A stretch of DNA of 64,000 nt, from NCBI RefSeq assembly GCF_014217835.1, contig NZ_CP055263.1, positions 1,831,501 to 1,895,500 on the forward strand. The letters are read 5' to 3'. Both the position numbers and the translations under genes were made by a program. The notes beneath the pieces are model-generated. The model saw only the letters and a list, made by a program, of their open reading frames with translations, was not told the DNA's origin and did no database searches. Positions within the stretch are counted from its first letter, which is position 1. Each line of letters opens with the position of its first letter. This document shows, piece by piece, positions 1 through 10,228 of this stretch. Origin of the DNA: Metabacillus sp. KUDC1714 (GTDB taxonomy: Bacteria > Bacillota > Bacilli > Bacillales > Bacillaceae).

Positions 1-2713
1 GAGTTAATAAGACAAATAGAATTCCCTGAAGCCACAACGGAGGCTGTTGAAAATAATAACTTGTATACCCGATAAGTAAGCTGCATACAAGAACGATAAA
101 TAATACAACTACTGGTGGAATATTTTTCACAGTCGTACTTTCAGTTTCTTCTGGAATATCACCACTAATCTTAAGCGGGTTTGTTAAGAAATCATAAACA
201 TAGCCATTTGATTGACCATCAACAAATGTATTACCGAGAACACTGAAGACGTCATCTCGAATTAGCTCTGTTGACGAAACATTTGAAGCCCATTTATCGT
301 TTAATTTATCTGCGTCTACTTGAACATCACTTACTTGTACTTGAAGCTCTCCTGTATATTCTATGATGCTGCTTTGACTTTCACCCACAGAATCCATCCA
401 AGTATGAATTGATTCCATTTGCTCACTAATTCTTTCTGTTCCTGAAACCATTTCCTGGCCTTCAACAGTTGTTGTCGGTTCTACAACCGTAAGCATTTGG
501 TCTGGTTGTTTAATTTGATCTAATACCGTTGTTGCTTCCTGAAGAATTCCATCAAGGCTTTCGACTAACTTAGCTTGTTGCTCATCGACTGTTTGACGAT
601 ATTCAGCCATAAATACGGTAAAGCCGTCTTCTAGCGTGTTTAACGCATCTTGGTTTGTCGGCATATCCTTACCTAATTGATCCCAACTAGATTGTTCTTC
701 GCTTGTGATCGCGGCAATTTTATTTGCTTCTTGCTGCAATTCTTCATTACCAAGAACGGCTACTATCGCAGTGTTTTCTGCAAGCATGCTGTTTAATGTC
801 GCCTCATAGCGATCTAAATATGAGAAGTAAAACATCATCTGAAGAAGATCTTTACTTTTTATATCCTTAGAAAAGATTTCATTTACATGCTCTTTTCTTG
901 TTTCAGAAAGTGCTTTAGATGCAAGGATTGATTGTTCCTTTTTCTCAATTTCTTCTTTGATATTAGATTCATAGTCTTTGTATAAAGTTAGCTCTGATTC
1001 AAGCTGACTTTTTATTTCCTCCAAATTATCAATATCTGTTTCCAACTGGAGATTATCTTCTATTAGTTGTTTGTTATCATCTTCTAGTTGCTGAATTTGA
1101 CTATTTTTATTAGCAATTGTTTCATCTAATGTATTTTTAACACCTAGTAATTCATTGAATGAATCCTGAAGTGCTTTTAAATCATCCTCTAATGGGTTTT
1201 TATCTGTTTCTTTCGTATCAAGTGCTGTTTTTAAAGCTAGGATACGATCATTGATAACACCCAAGCCTGATAACGAGGTCTCCATCTCTTCCGGTTTTGG
1301 ATCAACCAGATTAGTAAGTTCAGTCTTTATCTTTGTAAGCTCCTCTGAAATAGAGGTTAACTCCGCCATCTCACTTTCGAAATCGACAACAGGTACTTTA
1401 GGACCGTTTGGCTGTTCAGGTTTTTCTGGCTCAAGAGGCATTTCAGGTTCCTCTTGGTCTGTGGTGTCTTCACCATGATTTTCGTCATGATTACCTGAGC
1501 CATTACCATTTTCCTCTGTGTTCAAGGTAACTAATTGTTGATCTTTTCCATCAGATTTACCTGGACTATCTTTTTCGTCCTCAGCTGGTTCTTCAGGTTC
1601 TGTAGGCTCCTCACCAACACTAAGCTGATCACTTAAAGTAGCAAGCTGGCCCTCAACATCATTTAGCAAAGTTGAGTCCTTTAACTGCTGATAAAACTCA
1701 AGAATTTTTTCTTGAAGCTTGTAAAACTCACTAATTTGTCTTCCGACCTGACTATATCTTTGTTCCTCAAGTTTCCCGAAGACTTGCTCTGTGTTTTCCA
1801 TTCGGCTATCAAGCTTTGACATACTTTCGATAAACGTATTGCCTTCATCTTCAAATAGACTTGTAGATTTGATAAACAAAGGCTGTTGATCTACAGTTGC
1901 TTGGTTAACAGACTGGATTGAATTTGCTTGAATTTCAGCTAAGAGAATTTGTTGTTTCGCTTGATACTCCTTATATTGCTCCACATATTCAACAAAGGTT
2001 GCCAAATTTTGCTCATAGCCTTCCATTGTTGCTTGTTGCTCCGGAGTTCTTTCACCAATCTGCTGAATAGAAGACTGCAAGCTTGTGAGCATTGCTTTCT
2101 GTTCATCTATTTGTCCAGCAAGGTTTTTTGAGCTTGGCTTATAGAATGCTGTCATTGTTTCTTGAAACGCTACTTCCTTTTGGAGAATTTCATCAAACTC
2201 CTGGCGGATATGCTCCATGTCTGCTGAAACATAATTCCAGTAAAGAGATGAAATTTTTTGATTTACTCTTTTTGTTGCTTTTTCAAGCTCTACTAACACT
2301 TTTTCTTTATTAACTGCATTTAGCTGACTTTGCACTTTATACTGAAAATTTGTTTTTACAGGGTTTGCCTCATCATACGTCATAATATTTTCTGAGAAAT
2401 CTGAGGGCATATAAACAATTGCATCGTATTTTAAATTACGCAGGCCACTTTCACCTGCACTTCTACCTACAACCGTCCATTCAAAGTTTGAACTCTCCGC
2501 CAGAATTGACGCAACATCCTGACCGAACTGAATCTTTTCATCCGCTTCTTGTGTTCCGATATCCTCATTAATAATGGCAATGGATTTTGTTGCATTTTCC
2601 GTTTTAACCACCTTTAAAGGATTATCACCGATTGTACGGAAGAAAAGAAGGGGTGTAATGACAATTAATATGATGACTAGTATCAGCTTGAATATGCTTG
2701 CTTTTTCCGTCAT
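1..2713 (-). CDS. esaA: Type VII secretion protein EsaA/YueB, C-terminus cut by window edge
   Basis: Membrane component of the Gram-positive type VII (Ess/Yuk) secretion system; the B. subtilis homologue YueB is also the phage SPP1 receptor. The ORF is open from the ATG at 2713 to the window edge (904 codons seen; the family is about 1000-1100 aa). An N-terminal membrane segment (about residues 8-26) is followed by a very long Gln/Glu-rich, coiled-coil-prone extracellular region. A Pro/Glu/Asp-rich low-complexity linker lies near residues 375-440. C-terminal membrane helices begin at about residue 865, just before the edge. The ATG overlaps the essC stop (ATGA), so the two genes are translationally coupled. 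Assignment rests on gene order and topology; the missing part should hold the remaining membrane helices. Confidence 0.93.
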   Translation of the reverse strand, partial: MTEKASIFKLILVIILIVITPLLFFRTIGDNPLKVVKTENATKSIAIINEDIGTQEADEKIQFGQDVASILAESSNFEWTVVGRSAGESGLRNLKYDAIVYMPSDFSENIMTYDEANPVKTNFQYKVQSQLNAVNKEKVLVELEKATKRVNQKISSLYWNYVSADMEHIRQEFDEILQKEVAFQETMTAFYKPSSKNLAGQIDEQKAMLTSLQSSIQQIGERTPEQQATMEGYEQNLATFVEYVEQYKEYQAKQQILLAEIQANSIQSVNQATVDQQPLFIKSTSLFEDEGNTFIESMSKLDSRMENTEQVFGKLEEQRYSQVGRQISEFYKLQEKILEFYQQLKDSTLLNDVEGQLATLSDQLSVGEEPTEPEEPAEDEKDSPGKSDGKDQQLVTLNTEENGNGSGNHDENHGEDTTDQEEPEMPLEPEKPEQPNGPKVPVVDFESEMAELTSISEELTKIKTELTNLVDPKPEEMETSLSGLGVINDRILALKTALDTKETDKNPLEDDLKALQDSFNELLGVKNTLDETIANKNSQIQQLEDDNKQLIEDNLQLETDIDNLEEIKSQLESELTLYKDYESNIKEEIEKKEQSILASKALSETRKEHVNEIFSKDIKSKDLLQMMFYFSYLDRYEATLNSMLAENTAIVAVLGNEELQQEANKIAAITSEEQSSWDQLGKDMPTNQDALNTLEDGFTVFMAEYRQTVDEQQAKLVESLDGILQEATTVLDQIKQPDQMLTVVEPTTTVEGQEMVSGTERISEQMESIHTWMDSVGESQSSIIEYTGELQVQVSDVQVDADKLNDKWASNVSSTELIRDDVFSVLGNTFVDGQSNGYVYDFLTNPLKISGDIPEETESTTVKNIPPVVVLFIVLVCSLLIGYTSYYFQQPPLWLQGILFVLLT

Positions 2714-5700
2714 ACATGTACCTTCCTTTCAACATTTACAAGCGGTATCTGAATACTTTGCTCTTTTCCATTTTCAACATAATAGCCGAAGCCTGGTTGA
2801 ATCTCTGATTCCTTACGATCGTAAGTAAGAGTAAATAATGTTTGCTCAGATTTTTTCATTAAAATAACCGCTTGTCTAATTTGTTTAATTTCTATTGTTA
2901 AAGGATCATATCCTTTTGTTAATTCATTGTTGCTACCAGAGACCACCATATTAAAGCCAAGATGACTATAGCTTTTCATATATCGAACAATTCGGTCCTG
3001 TGTCAGATTGTCAACACTTTGAAGGAAGCGTGAATATCCATCTACAACAAACAATACTGGTGAAAATTGAGGTAATTGGTTTCCACTCTGGATTTGTAGA
3101 TGATACGTTTCTTCTCTTTCGATAAATATTTTCTCCAACTTATCTAACCATGAGGTTACATGGTCTTTTCCTTCAAGATACACTAATTTCTCATCACCGA
3201 TAAACGAAGACAAGCCTCGATCAATTGAATCAAATAAAGCTATATGTTCAATTTTCTGATCAAGTGCTGTATGAATCATTACCTTTAAGGAATTTGTTTT
3301 TCCTTTTTGAGCCTGCCCTAGTACAATACAATGCTTTGTCTTTAAGAGGTTGACATAGACAGGAGTCACACTCTCCTCATCAAGGCCAATTGGTAACAGG
3401 CCAGCCTTATATTCTGTATAAGAAGAAAAATTGACAATCGTAAGCTCTGTAGGTAGCATTGGCACGGGGTCTGGCTTCTTAACCGTTTTATATGCTTCCT
3501 TAATACTCTGTACTTCTTCCTTTAAATTCGTCATTTGCTCAAAGTCATCCTTACCATCTGTTGGGAGTAAGACTTGGGCAAAGAAGGCTGTATCTTTTTT
3601 CACAATGGCTCTTCCTGGCATTGCCTCAGGTGAAAATGGCAGTCTGCCTAACATCGTGTATGCCTCTGACTGATCCATTAAATAATGGACAATTTTCGTT
3701 TTTAAGTTATTCATCAATGCTTGTCGTACTGAATTGATCCGAGTTGCTGTTAGAATCATGTAAATACCTAACGACCCGCCATCACGAGCAAATTGGTTTA
3801 ACTGCTGTTCAAGATCAAGCATTTCTTCTTTCACAAGATCGAAATTATCAATCACAAGAAACAATAAAGGTAACGGCTCATCACTTAAGATGTTATACAT
3901 CTTAATCGAGCTTACCTCTTGCTGTTGGAAAAGTTGTTTCCGTCTCGCAATTTCATCTCTTAAAATCCTCATGAATTTCTCGATTTTTCGTTCTTGATCA
4001 AGTAAAAAATAATCAGCTGTGTGTGGGAGCTGCTTAAGTGGTAATAGCCCACCATTACCAAAGTCCATTAAATAATAGTGAACTTCTTTAGGAGTAAATG
4101 CCTTAGCAATTCCTAATAACAATGTTGTAATTGTATGTGTTTTACCATAACCAGATGAACCAAAGATTCCAATATTACCATCCTCGATAACGTCATACGT
4201 GTATGCTGATTGACTTTGTTTTTCCGGTTCATCAATCATTGCAAATAGGATGTTCGTTTTCTCATCCTGATTTCCATCTTCACGATAGAGACGACTAGGA
4301 AGTGGTGGTAGCCATGGACTTGAAAGCCTCTCAATCTCCATATCTTGTTGAAGCTGTTCAATTCTATCGACAATCTCATTAATCTCACTCACTGCGTCTT
4401 TTGACTTCTGCTCACTTGCGGATACTTCAGATAAAGGAATTAACCCAAGGTCTGTTACAATCGCAACTTCATCCTCGAGGTCATATGTTTCTTCCTCATG
4501 ATACGGAGCACCACTCCATGCTGATTGGAAAAGCTCATACACCTCATTGTTCCCAACCTGTAAATACCCTCGACCTGTTTCTGTAATTGATGCAGCATCA
4601 CCATTTTTTAAAATCTCACGGCTATCCTCAGTATTTTGCACCTTCAAAGCAACACGAAAACGAGCATTACTCCAAATTTGATTATCGATGATACCACCAG
4701 GCTTTTGGGTAGCAAGTATGAGATGAACACCGAGGCTTCGTCCAATACGTGCTGCACTGACTAATTCTCGAATAAAATCTGGTTCTTCTGTCTTAAGCTC
4801 AGCGAATTCATCTGAAATAAGGAATAAATGTGGAAGTGGCTTATCTGCCTTTCCTTGTTTAAATAGCTTTGTATAGTCATTAATATGTGAAACATGATAG
4901 TGATCAAATAAGCGTTGACGTCTTTTTAATTCACTCTTGATCGAAGCTAAGGCTCGTAAGCTGAAATTTTTACTTCCTTCGATATTGGTGATTGTGCCTA
5001 AAAGATGTGGCATATTTTTAAAAGGTTGTGCCATGCCTCCACCTTTATAATCAATTAATAGAAAGGCAACTTCATGTGGATGGAAATGTACAGCTAGCGA
5101 TAGGATATAAGTTTGTAAAAATTCACTTTTCCCCGAACCTGTCGTTCCCGCTAATAAGCCATGTGGACCATGAGCCTTTTCATGTAAGTTCAGTTCAACT
5201 GTTTCTTCTTTTCCTTTTAAACCAATTGGCACAGCTAAAGATTTTGCCGATTCCCTTGTAAGCCAGTTTTGTTTTATTGGAAGCTGATCAACGCTCTTTA
5301 CATTCATCATTTCAAGAAATGACACTGCGGTTGGAATTGAATTTGTCATGCCAATTTGGTGGTCAAGAGTTCTTAGCATACGAGCATAATTCTCGTTACT
5401 ATCCCTTTTATGTACATCCAAATCAAACGGAATTCGCACCGCTTTTTTTTGTTGGATTAGAATATCTCCTTGCCCGTCATTGATATATCGCACAAGGGTA
5501 TGAATGTTATCTGATAAGCTTTCCTTTGCTTCTGCAGCAAAGATAACTGAAATACCAAGATGCCTATGATCCCCTTCTAAATATTCTAAGATTACATGAT
5601 CGGAGATAAGTTGATGATTTGTAATCACAAAAACATAATGTGGGGTAAAACGGATTTTCTCTTTTTCTTCCTCTTGATCACGTTCTCTAACCATTTCATA

Positions 5701-7179
5701 AAGCGAGTAAAGCAATTGATCCCTAGTTTTTTCGTTATAAATAAATCCCTTTGCAAAGGAATTTGGCAATTGGAAATGTGGTAGCCACTTCATCCATTCC
5801 CATTCCTTGTATTCTGTTTCATCAAAAATAAAAACAAAGCGCAAATCATGATAACTATGGAAAAAGGTTAGCTGTCCAATCAGCTGGTGCAATTCATTTT
5901 TCAATACAGCATCTTTCCCAATTAACCCAATGGCTCCCTCTGAAAGATTCGCTGTTATTGGCAGGTTTTTCAAATATTTATAAGCTCTTTCAAGCATTTG
6001 TGATTCCTCTAATAATTCATCCATCTCTCTATTGGACATATCTGATTGTGACGATGAGATCGTATAGCTAGCTGAAACAGTTCCAACACCAAGACGAAAT
6101 TGCAGAAAATCAGGGCTTTCAGGTGTTCTTTCCCAAAGCCTGTCAGAAATCTGCTCTGTTAAATACTTCATTCTCTCAAAGGAGGGATAGTGAAACGTTA
6201 GAACATCCTTTTGTTTATCAGCAAGATTTTGCAGTTCTTGTCTTTTTGCATCTAAATATTGATTATAAATACGTTTACGACGTTCCTTTGATTTCTTTTG
6301 ATTCCCTCGATCCTTGAAGTATTGAACAGTAGAGGTTACCAAAGTTGTCATAAACATAACTAATGAGACGATAATAAAAATTCCTCTAGGAACAAGAATC
6401 GCCACAAGTCCCATAACAATTAGCATAATAAGCGGTGGCATAATAATAAGCCATAAACTTCGGTTAGAGCTTTCTGAATCTTGAGAAGGAAAGGAAAACT
6501 GAACCTTTTCATCAGGCAGATCATAAACCATCCTTGGTGTACGTCGATACACTGGATATTTTTTCTGCATTTCTGATTGGGGCTGAACCGTCTCTAATAA
6601 AATCGTTTCAAAATCTTGTAAGCTATCAATCTGAATTAAATCATCCTCTAAAAGGGTAATGGTCATAAGAGGCCAAAGCAGTTGATCACCAACCTCCAGC
6701 TGTGATGCTTGATTGATTAGCTGACCATTTTTGAACAGGGACTGACTTTCCTCTACTTTTATTTCCCAGGCATTATTCTTTTTGTAAAGCGTAAATGAGT
6801 CTTGTTCAAAAGTAGATACAGAAGCCATAAAAATAGTGGCATCCTGCCTAGTTGTTGAAAAGGTCACTTCATCCAAGTGCCCAATATAATACGAGTTTGT
6901 TAGTAATGGAGCTGCTGTAATCATTATAGAAAGATCTTCTTCCCCAAAACGAGTTGGATACAGTTTGTTTTGTTCGATCTGTTGCACATGATCCTCATCT
7001 TGGAAAAGCCAAAAGGAATCCTCGCGATATTTCACCCTTATTGGCTTTGGGGAAGAAGGCAGCTTTGGAAGAGTTATCGAATGATTCCAATCACACCCGA
7101 TTGTTAACTCTTGTTTAGGACTGGATTTGAATGTCACCTGTTGATAGGATTCACGATAAAAAACCCATAAAACAGACAT
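2710..7179 (-). CDS. essC: Type VII secretion ATPase EssC/YukBA
   Basis: Motor ATPase of the Firmicute type VII secretion system, which drives export of WXG100 substrates such as EsxA. At 1489 aa it has the usual EssC length. An N-terminal pair of FHA-like beta domains (about residues 1-200) precedes two membrane helices (about 240-283). Three FtsK/SpoIIIE-type ATPase domains follow. Walker A motifs are GTTGSGKS near residue 676, GSSGYGKT near 1010 and the more divergent GQAQKGKT near 1290. The first domain has LLIDYKGGG as Walker B, while the third looks degenerate, as is known for the family. It is one unbroken gene, as in B. subtilis yukBA. It follows essB and overlaps esaA by four bases. 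Confidence 0.97.
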   Translation of the reverse strand: MSVLWVFYRESYQQVTFKSSPKQELTIGCDWNHSITLPKLPSSPKPIRVKYREDSFWLFQDEDHVQQIEQNKLYPTRFGEEDLSIMITAAPLLTNSYYIGHLDEVTFSTTRQDATIFMASVSTFEQDSFTLYKKNNAWEIKVEESQSLFKNGQLINQASQLEVGDQLLWPLMTITLLEDDLIQIDSLQDFETILLETVQPQSEMQKKYPVYRRTPRMVYDLPDEKVQFSFPSQDSESSNRSLWLIIMPPLIMLIVMGLVAILVPRGIFIIVSLVMFMTTLVTSTVQYFKDRGNQKKSKERRKRIYNQYLDAKRQELQNLADKQKDVLTFHYPSFERMKYLTEQISDRLWERTPESPDFLQFRLGVGTVSASYTISSSQSDMSNREMDELLEESQMLERAYKYLKNLPITANLSEGAIGLIGKDAVLKNELHQLIGQLTFFHSYHDLRFVFIFDETEYKEWEWMKWLPHFQLPNSFAKGFIYNEKTRDQLLYSLYEMVRERDQEEEKEKIRFTPHYVFVITNHQLISDHVILEYLEGDHRHLGISVIFAAEAKESLSDNIHTLVRYINDGQGDILIQQKKAVRIPFDLDVHKRDSNENYARMLRTLDHQIGMTNSIPTAVSFLEMMNVKSVDQLPIKQNWLTRESAKSLAVPIGLKGKEETVELNLHEKAHGPHGLLAGTTGSGKSEFLQTYILSLAVHFHPHEVAFLLIDYKGGGMAQPFKNMPHLLGTITNIEGSKNFSLRALASIKSELKRRQRLFDHYHVSHINDYTKLFKQGKADKPLPHLFLISDEFAELKTEEPDFIRELVSAARIGRSLGVHLILATQKPGGIIDNQIWSNARFRVALKVQNTEDSREILKNGDAASITETGRGYLQVGNNEVYELFQSAWSGAPYHEEETYDLEDEVAIVTDLGLIPLSEVSASEQKSKDAVSEINEIVDRIEQLQQDMEIERLSSPWLPPLPSRLYREDGNQDEKTNILFAMIDEPEKQSQSAYTYDVIEDGNIGIFGSSGYGKTHTITTLLLGIAKAFTPKEVHYYLMDFGNGGLLPLKQLPHTADYFLLDQERKIEKFMRILRDEIARRKQLFQQQEVSSIKMYNILSDEPLPLLFLVIDNFDLVKEEMLDLEQQLNQFARDGGSLGIYMILTATRINSVRQALMNNLKTKIVHYLMDQSEAYTMLGRLPFSPEAMPGRAIVKKDTAFFAQVLLPTDGKDDFEQMTNLKEEVQSIKEAYKTVKKPDPVPMLPTELTIVNFSSYTEYKAGLLPIGLDEESVTPVYVNLLKTKHCIVLGQAQKGKTNSLKVMIHTALDQKIEHIALFDSIDRGLSSFIGDEKLVYLEGKDHVTSWLDKLEKIFIEREETYHLQIQSGNQLPQFSPVLFVVDGYSRFLQSVDNLTQDRIVRYMKSYSHLGFNMVVSGSNNELTKGYDPLTIEIKQIRQAVILMKKSEQTLFTLTYDRKESEIQPGFGYYVENGKEQSIQIPLVNVERKVHV

Positions 7180-7228
7180 GTGTTGTCACCACCTATAATT
7201 GTTCAATTTAAAAGGCACTTCCGCTTTT

Positions 7229-8548
7229 TTATTTTTTCACTTGATTAGTTGTTGTGTCATTAGAAGGAGCGACTGCTTTTTCATCTACTTGTTGAGTTTT
7301 CGCCTCAGTTGATGAGCTCGTTTGTTCCGCAGTTTCATCTTGGGCTTCTTCTTGTGTTTCTTCCGAGGTAGCCTGTTCTTCTTCTTCCTCTTGTTTTATT
7401 TCATCTTGGTATTCTGTTATTTCGCTTTCGATATCAGCTAATAGTTGCTGTCTCTCTTCTCTATCTAAATCATCATTTGATTTTACTTGTTCCTTGTATT
7501 TCACAAGTCCATATAAAATCAATGATCGATCTTCAAGATACCTTGCTATATCGAGTGCTTCTTCAGCATTTCCACGTCCTATTAGGATCCAATATTCAAA
7601 ATAAAGGGGATCTGACTGTAAAGATACAGTATTTCTAATGACTTCTTTTTGTTCCTCTGTCAATGATTCATTAATGATATATGACATAGAGAGTTCGTAT
7701 TGAGTGACTTTCGGCATTTCCTTAAATTCATATGGCTGTAAAGCTGTGACAACTTCACTATATTCATTATTTAAAAACTTTTCCTGTGCATGAATAAAGC
7801 TTGTCTGTTTCGGCTGAAGAAAAAATAAAGAATATATTGAATAAACTAATGCTGGGATTAAGCATAGGGATACACCATACAGTACATAACGATTTATTTT
7901 CCATGTCTTTTTGTTAACTGTCATCAGAAGTTCTTTTTCAACATTCTCATGTTGAATTCGCTCTTCAATGATACTTATTAACTCATTAAAGCTTTGCGCA
8001 GTCCTTACTTTCTTTGTGAAATCAGAAAGCTTCAATGTATCAAAATAGTGGACATATTGTTCAAAGGAATACTGTTTGTCAACAATTGCTGCGACTGTCG
8101 CCTTTACTTCTTTCAATAATTGATCAGAATTTTTTTCATACGGTGGAAGACTTTCTTTCACCCCAAAATGAAGAAAATATGGATTAAGCCCTTGATCAAG
8201 GACAATGTTTTCTGGACATACAAGCAAATGAATTCTTGATAAGGAATGGATTTCAGCCTTTTGAACAACTTTATACGCAATCCTTAGCTGATCTCTCACA
8301 TCTACTTGATCCAAACGAGGAAGAAAAGTGTAAGTGTTAGGGATTGTATGAAGAATGGATAATTCATCATCCATCATTGTAATTTCTTTTTTAATTTTTG
8401 GGTTTATCTCCTTTAAAAAAGAAATTTCGGTAGGATCATCTAATTTTATTTTTTCTATTTGAAACGTGAAAGCTATTGATTGTTCATCCTGTTTAATAAC
8501 AGCTTCTAGTTTTTCTTGTAAGTATGAGATATCGTTTTGTGATGACAT
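7229..8548 (-). CDS. essB: Type VII secretion protein EssB/YukC
   Basis: Bitopic membrane subunit of the type VII secretion apparatus. A cytosolic pseudokinase-fold domain (about residues 1-215) is followed by one membrane helix (about 221-244) and an extracellular domain. The last 60-70 residues are a Glu/Thr/Gln-rich disordered tail, longer than in many homologues. The frame is open from an ATG at 8566 that overlaps the esaB stop, but that ATG lies inside the AAGGAG ribosome-binding site. The ATG at 8548, nine bases after GGAG and giving MSSQND as in YukC (MSGEQ), is the better start. Operon position between esaB and essC supports the call. Confidence 0.93.
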   Translation of the reverse strand: MSSQNDISYLQEKLEAVIKQDEQSIAFTFQIEKIKLDDPTEISFLKEINPKIKKEITMMDDELSILHTIPNTYTFLPRLDQVDVRDQLRIAYKVVQKAEIHSLSRIHLLVCPENIVLDQGLNPYFLHFGVKESLPPYEKNSDQLLKEVKATVAAIVDKQYSFEQYVHYFDTLKLSDFTKKVRTAQSFNELISIIEERIQHENVEKELLMTVNKKTWKINRYVLYGVSLCLIPALVYSIYSLFFLQPKQTSFIHAQEKFLNNEYSEVVTALQPYEFKEMPKVTQYELSMSYIINESLTEEQKEVIRNTVSLQSDPLYFEYWILIGRGNAEEALDIARYLEDRSLILYGLVKYKEQVKSNDDLDREERQQLLADIESEITEYQDEIKQEEEEEQATSEETQEEAQDETAEQTSSSTEAKTQQVDEKAVAPSNDTTTNQVKK

Positions 8549-8562
8549 TCCCATTATCTCCT

Positions 8563-8802
8563 TCATAATATTTCAATTCTGTCTCCAGTTGTAATGCCAG
8601 CATCGAGAAGGCGTTTATTACCCTGGACAACTTTATGTTTATTAATGACCCTTACCCAGGATCCTTCTTTAGGTTGCGCGTGCAATTGCTTTGCCTGCCA
8701 GACGATGTCAATCATTTTTTTAACTGAGTGATAGTTTGATAGTCGTAAATCAAAGCTATCCCCTTGATAATTTTTTAAATCAATCGTGATTTCTATGTAC
8801 AT
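8563..8802 (-). CDS. esaB: Type VII secretion ubiquitin-like protein EsaB/YukD
   Basis: Small cytosolic ubiquitin-fold protein (79 aa, family about 80 aa) conserved in Firmicute type VII secretion loci, where it modulates secretion; it is not thought to be conjugated. The sequence starts MYIEITIDL, the first beta strand of the fold, and ends with GDRIEIL. An AGGTG ribosome-binding site lies seven bases before the ATG. The stop overlaps an upstream candidate start of essB. Its place between esxA and essB matches the yukE-yukD-yukC order. Confidence 0.93.
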   Translation of the reverse strand: MYIEITIDLKNYQGDSFDLRLSNYHSVKKMIDIVWQAKQLHAQPKEGSWVRVINKHKVVQGNKRLLDAGITTGDRIEIL

Positions 8803-8821
8803 ATGTATTCACCTCATAGGG

Positions 8822-8856
8822 AAGGAGCGCAATTTTTTATAAAAAGAGCGCTCCTT
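8822..8856 (-). terminator. Hairpin between esxA and esaB
   Basis: A perfect 9-bp inverted repeat, AAGGAGCGC (8822-8830) against GCGCTCCTT (8848-8856), with an AT-rich loop that can pair further. In the operon direction it has no clean T-run, so it may be a leaky terminator or an mRNA-stabilising hairpin. The rest of the 250-base gap 8803-9052 shows no gene. Such a hairpin would allow more EsxA substrate than machinery; that role is inferred. Confidence 0.5.
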
Positions 8857-9052
8857 TATCTCTTAACTGACTGTAAGAAGGTAAGGGGACGAAGAAGTTT
8901 GCATGCATTCCAAATTAGCAAGCTATTAGACTAGCTTACTTCTAAAAAAGATTGGGCAGCCTATTTCACCCTAATATGGCTTTCTGCAATACTCCGCTTC
9001 TTTCCTTCATGATGACATTAAAACAAAATGCCATAGAGGTTTTGTATGTAGA

Positions 9053-9346
9053 TTATCCTCTAATTTGACTTGCAATTTGTTGATCAGCATCCTCAAGTGC
9101 TTTAGCTGTGCTGTTCAATTGAGTAGAAATGTCATCAAGCAACTGTTGCATTTGGATGAAAGATGGTCTTAACGTTTGGTATTGATCGCTGAATGCTCTG
9201 CTTGATTCACCTTCCCACATTCCTTCTAATTCTCTAATCATTGTATCAAGACGAGAAACTTGCTCTCCTACTTGGCTGCTTTCACTTGAATAACGGTTTG
9301 ACATACTAACTAGTTCAGCTGGGGTAACGCGAATAATTCCAGACAT
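9053..9346 (-). CDS. esxA: WXG100 secretion substrate EsxA/YukE
   Basis: Small helical-hairpin protein exported by the type VII system, normally as a homodimer. Length is 97 aa (family about 100). The signature W-E-G is at residues 44-46 in the turn between two amphipathic helices. The ends, MSGIIRVTP and ASQIRG, are close to B. subtilis YukE as I recall it. Like YukE it lacks an obvious Tyr in the C-terminal export motif position. AGGGAGAG precedes the ATG. It is the first gene of the operon, with a 250-base gap and a hairpin before esaB. Confidence 0.96.
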   Translation of the reverse strand: MSGIIRVTPAELVSMSNRYSSESSQVGEQVSRLDTMIRELEGMWEGESSRAFSDQYQTLRPSFIQMQQLLDDISTQLNSTAKALEDADQQIASQIRG

Positions 9347-9767
9347 TTAAAATCTCTCCCTAATATTGGTTTTATTTGGTATTCATCTATGTTAATTGTG
9401 AGTACCCTGTTTATGATTTTTCTATTAAACTTAATTTCTTAAACATGGTGTTCATATTAACGTACTTTTTACCTACGCTCTCCAAACACCAGGTTTTTCC
9501 TATAATATACCAATAACATATCTTCCCAAATAAATACAGAAAAAATCTAAATTAGCCACAAAAAGAGATCTTTATCCCTATAATACAAAAATGTCTACAG
9601 TATTATGTTCATAAAAAATTATCCTCAGTTTTGAGTAATAAGCACTTATAAAATAAGTAGGAATATTTCAAAGTAGGACTTTAATCACGAACAACAAAAA
9701 GACCACCCCTTCAACGAGGTGATCTCTTTTTCTAAACATACTTTTACCTAGTTATTACTTATTTACC
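9347..9767. other. Upstream region of esxA, no gene seen
   Basis: AT-rich stretch of about 420 bases that must hold the promoter of the type VII operon. On the minus strand TATATTAT near 9500 could be a -10, but no clear -35 matches it, so I do not place a promoter. The right end holds the terminator at 9696-9724. Confidence 0.5.
9696..9724 (-). terminator. Terminator of the small gene at 9768-9983
   Basis: On the minus strand GATCACC pairs with GGTGGTC (one G-U pair) and is followed by TTTTTG. It lies about 45 bases after the stop of the 71-aa gene, and insulates that gene from the esxA promoter region. Confidence 0.75.
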
Positions 9768-9983
9768 TTAATCTTCTTGTGACTTTTGAAGCTCTTCCTC
9801 AAAATAAAAGGTGCTTGGATGTTCAATCACTTTATATGAGTACTTTTTCATATGTTTTACATATTGTGATTTTGAAATTGTAACTAGCTCTCCTGTTTTC
9901 TGAACCTTTACCACTTCTCCATCATTGAACAGATTGTTTGAGTTTTTCAACCAGACACTTCCCTTCTTACGTAAGTATATCAT
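9768..9983 (-). CDS. Hypothetical protein, 71 aa
   Basis: I do not recognise this protein. It is short, basic in the first half and acidic at the end (EEELQKSQED), with no membrane segment or signal peptide. The stretch VVKVQKTGELVTISK looks like a small beta-rich domain. The ATG at 9983 has only a weak AAGAAG ribosome-binding site. A well-formed terminator directly downstream supports a real transcript. It stands alone between the type VII locus and a divergent acetyltransferase gene, and nothing in the context gives a function. Confidence 0.6.
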   Translation of the reverse strand: MIYLRKKGSVWLKNSNNLFNDGEVVKVQKTGELVTISKSQYVKHMKKYSYKVIEHPSTFYFEEELQKSQED

Positions 9984-10228
9984 ATATAAAACTTCTTATA
10001 TTCCCACATATTGTTGTAGCTAAACAACAACTCTTCCTATTATGGTCATTTTAACCCTTATTTCTAAATTATAGTCAGAATCACTTTTTTCAACTCATAG
10101 ACACACACCTATTCACCATTTGATCATACACTATTTTTATGTTCAAATGTCTTTGATAATAGTTGATTTTCATACAGTGGGGGTCTCACTACCCTTTAAG
10201 AATGGGATAAAGGATCGAGGTGTCTTAA

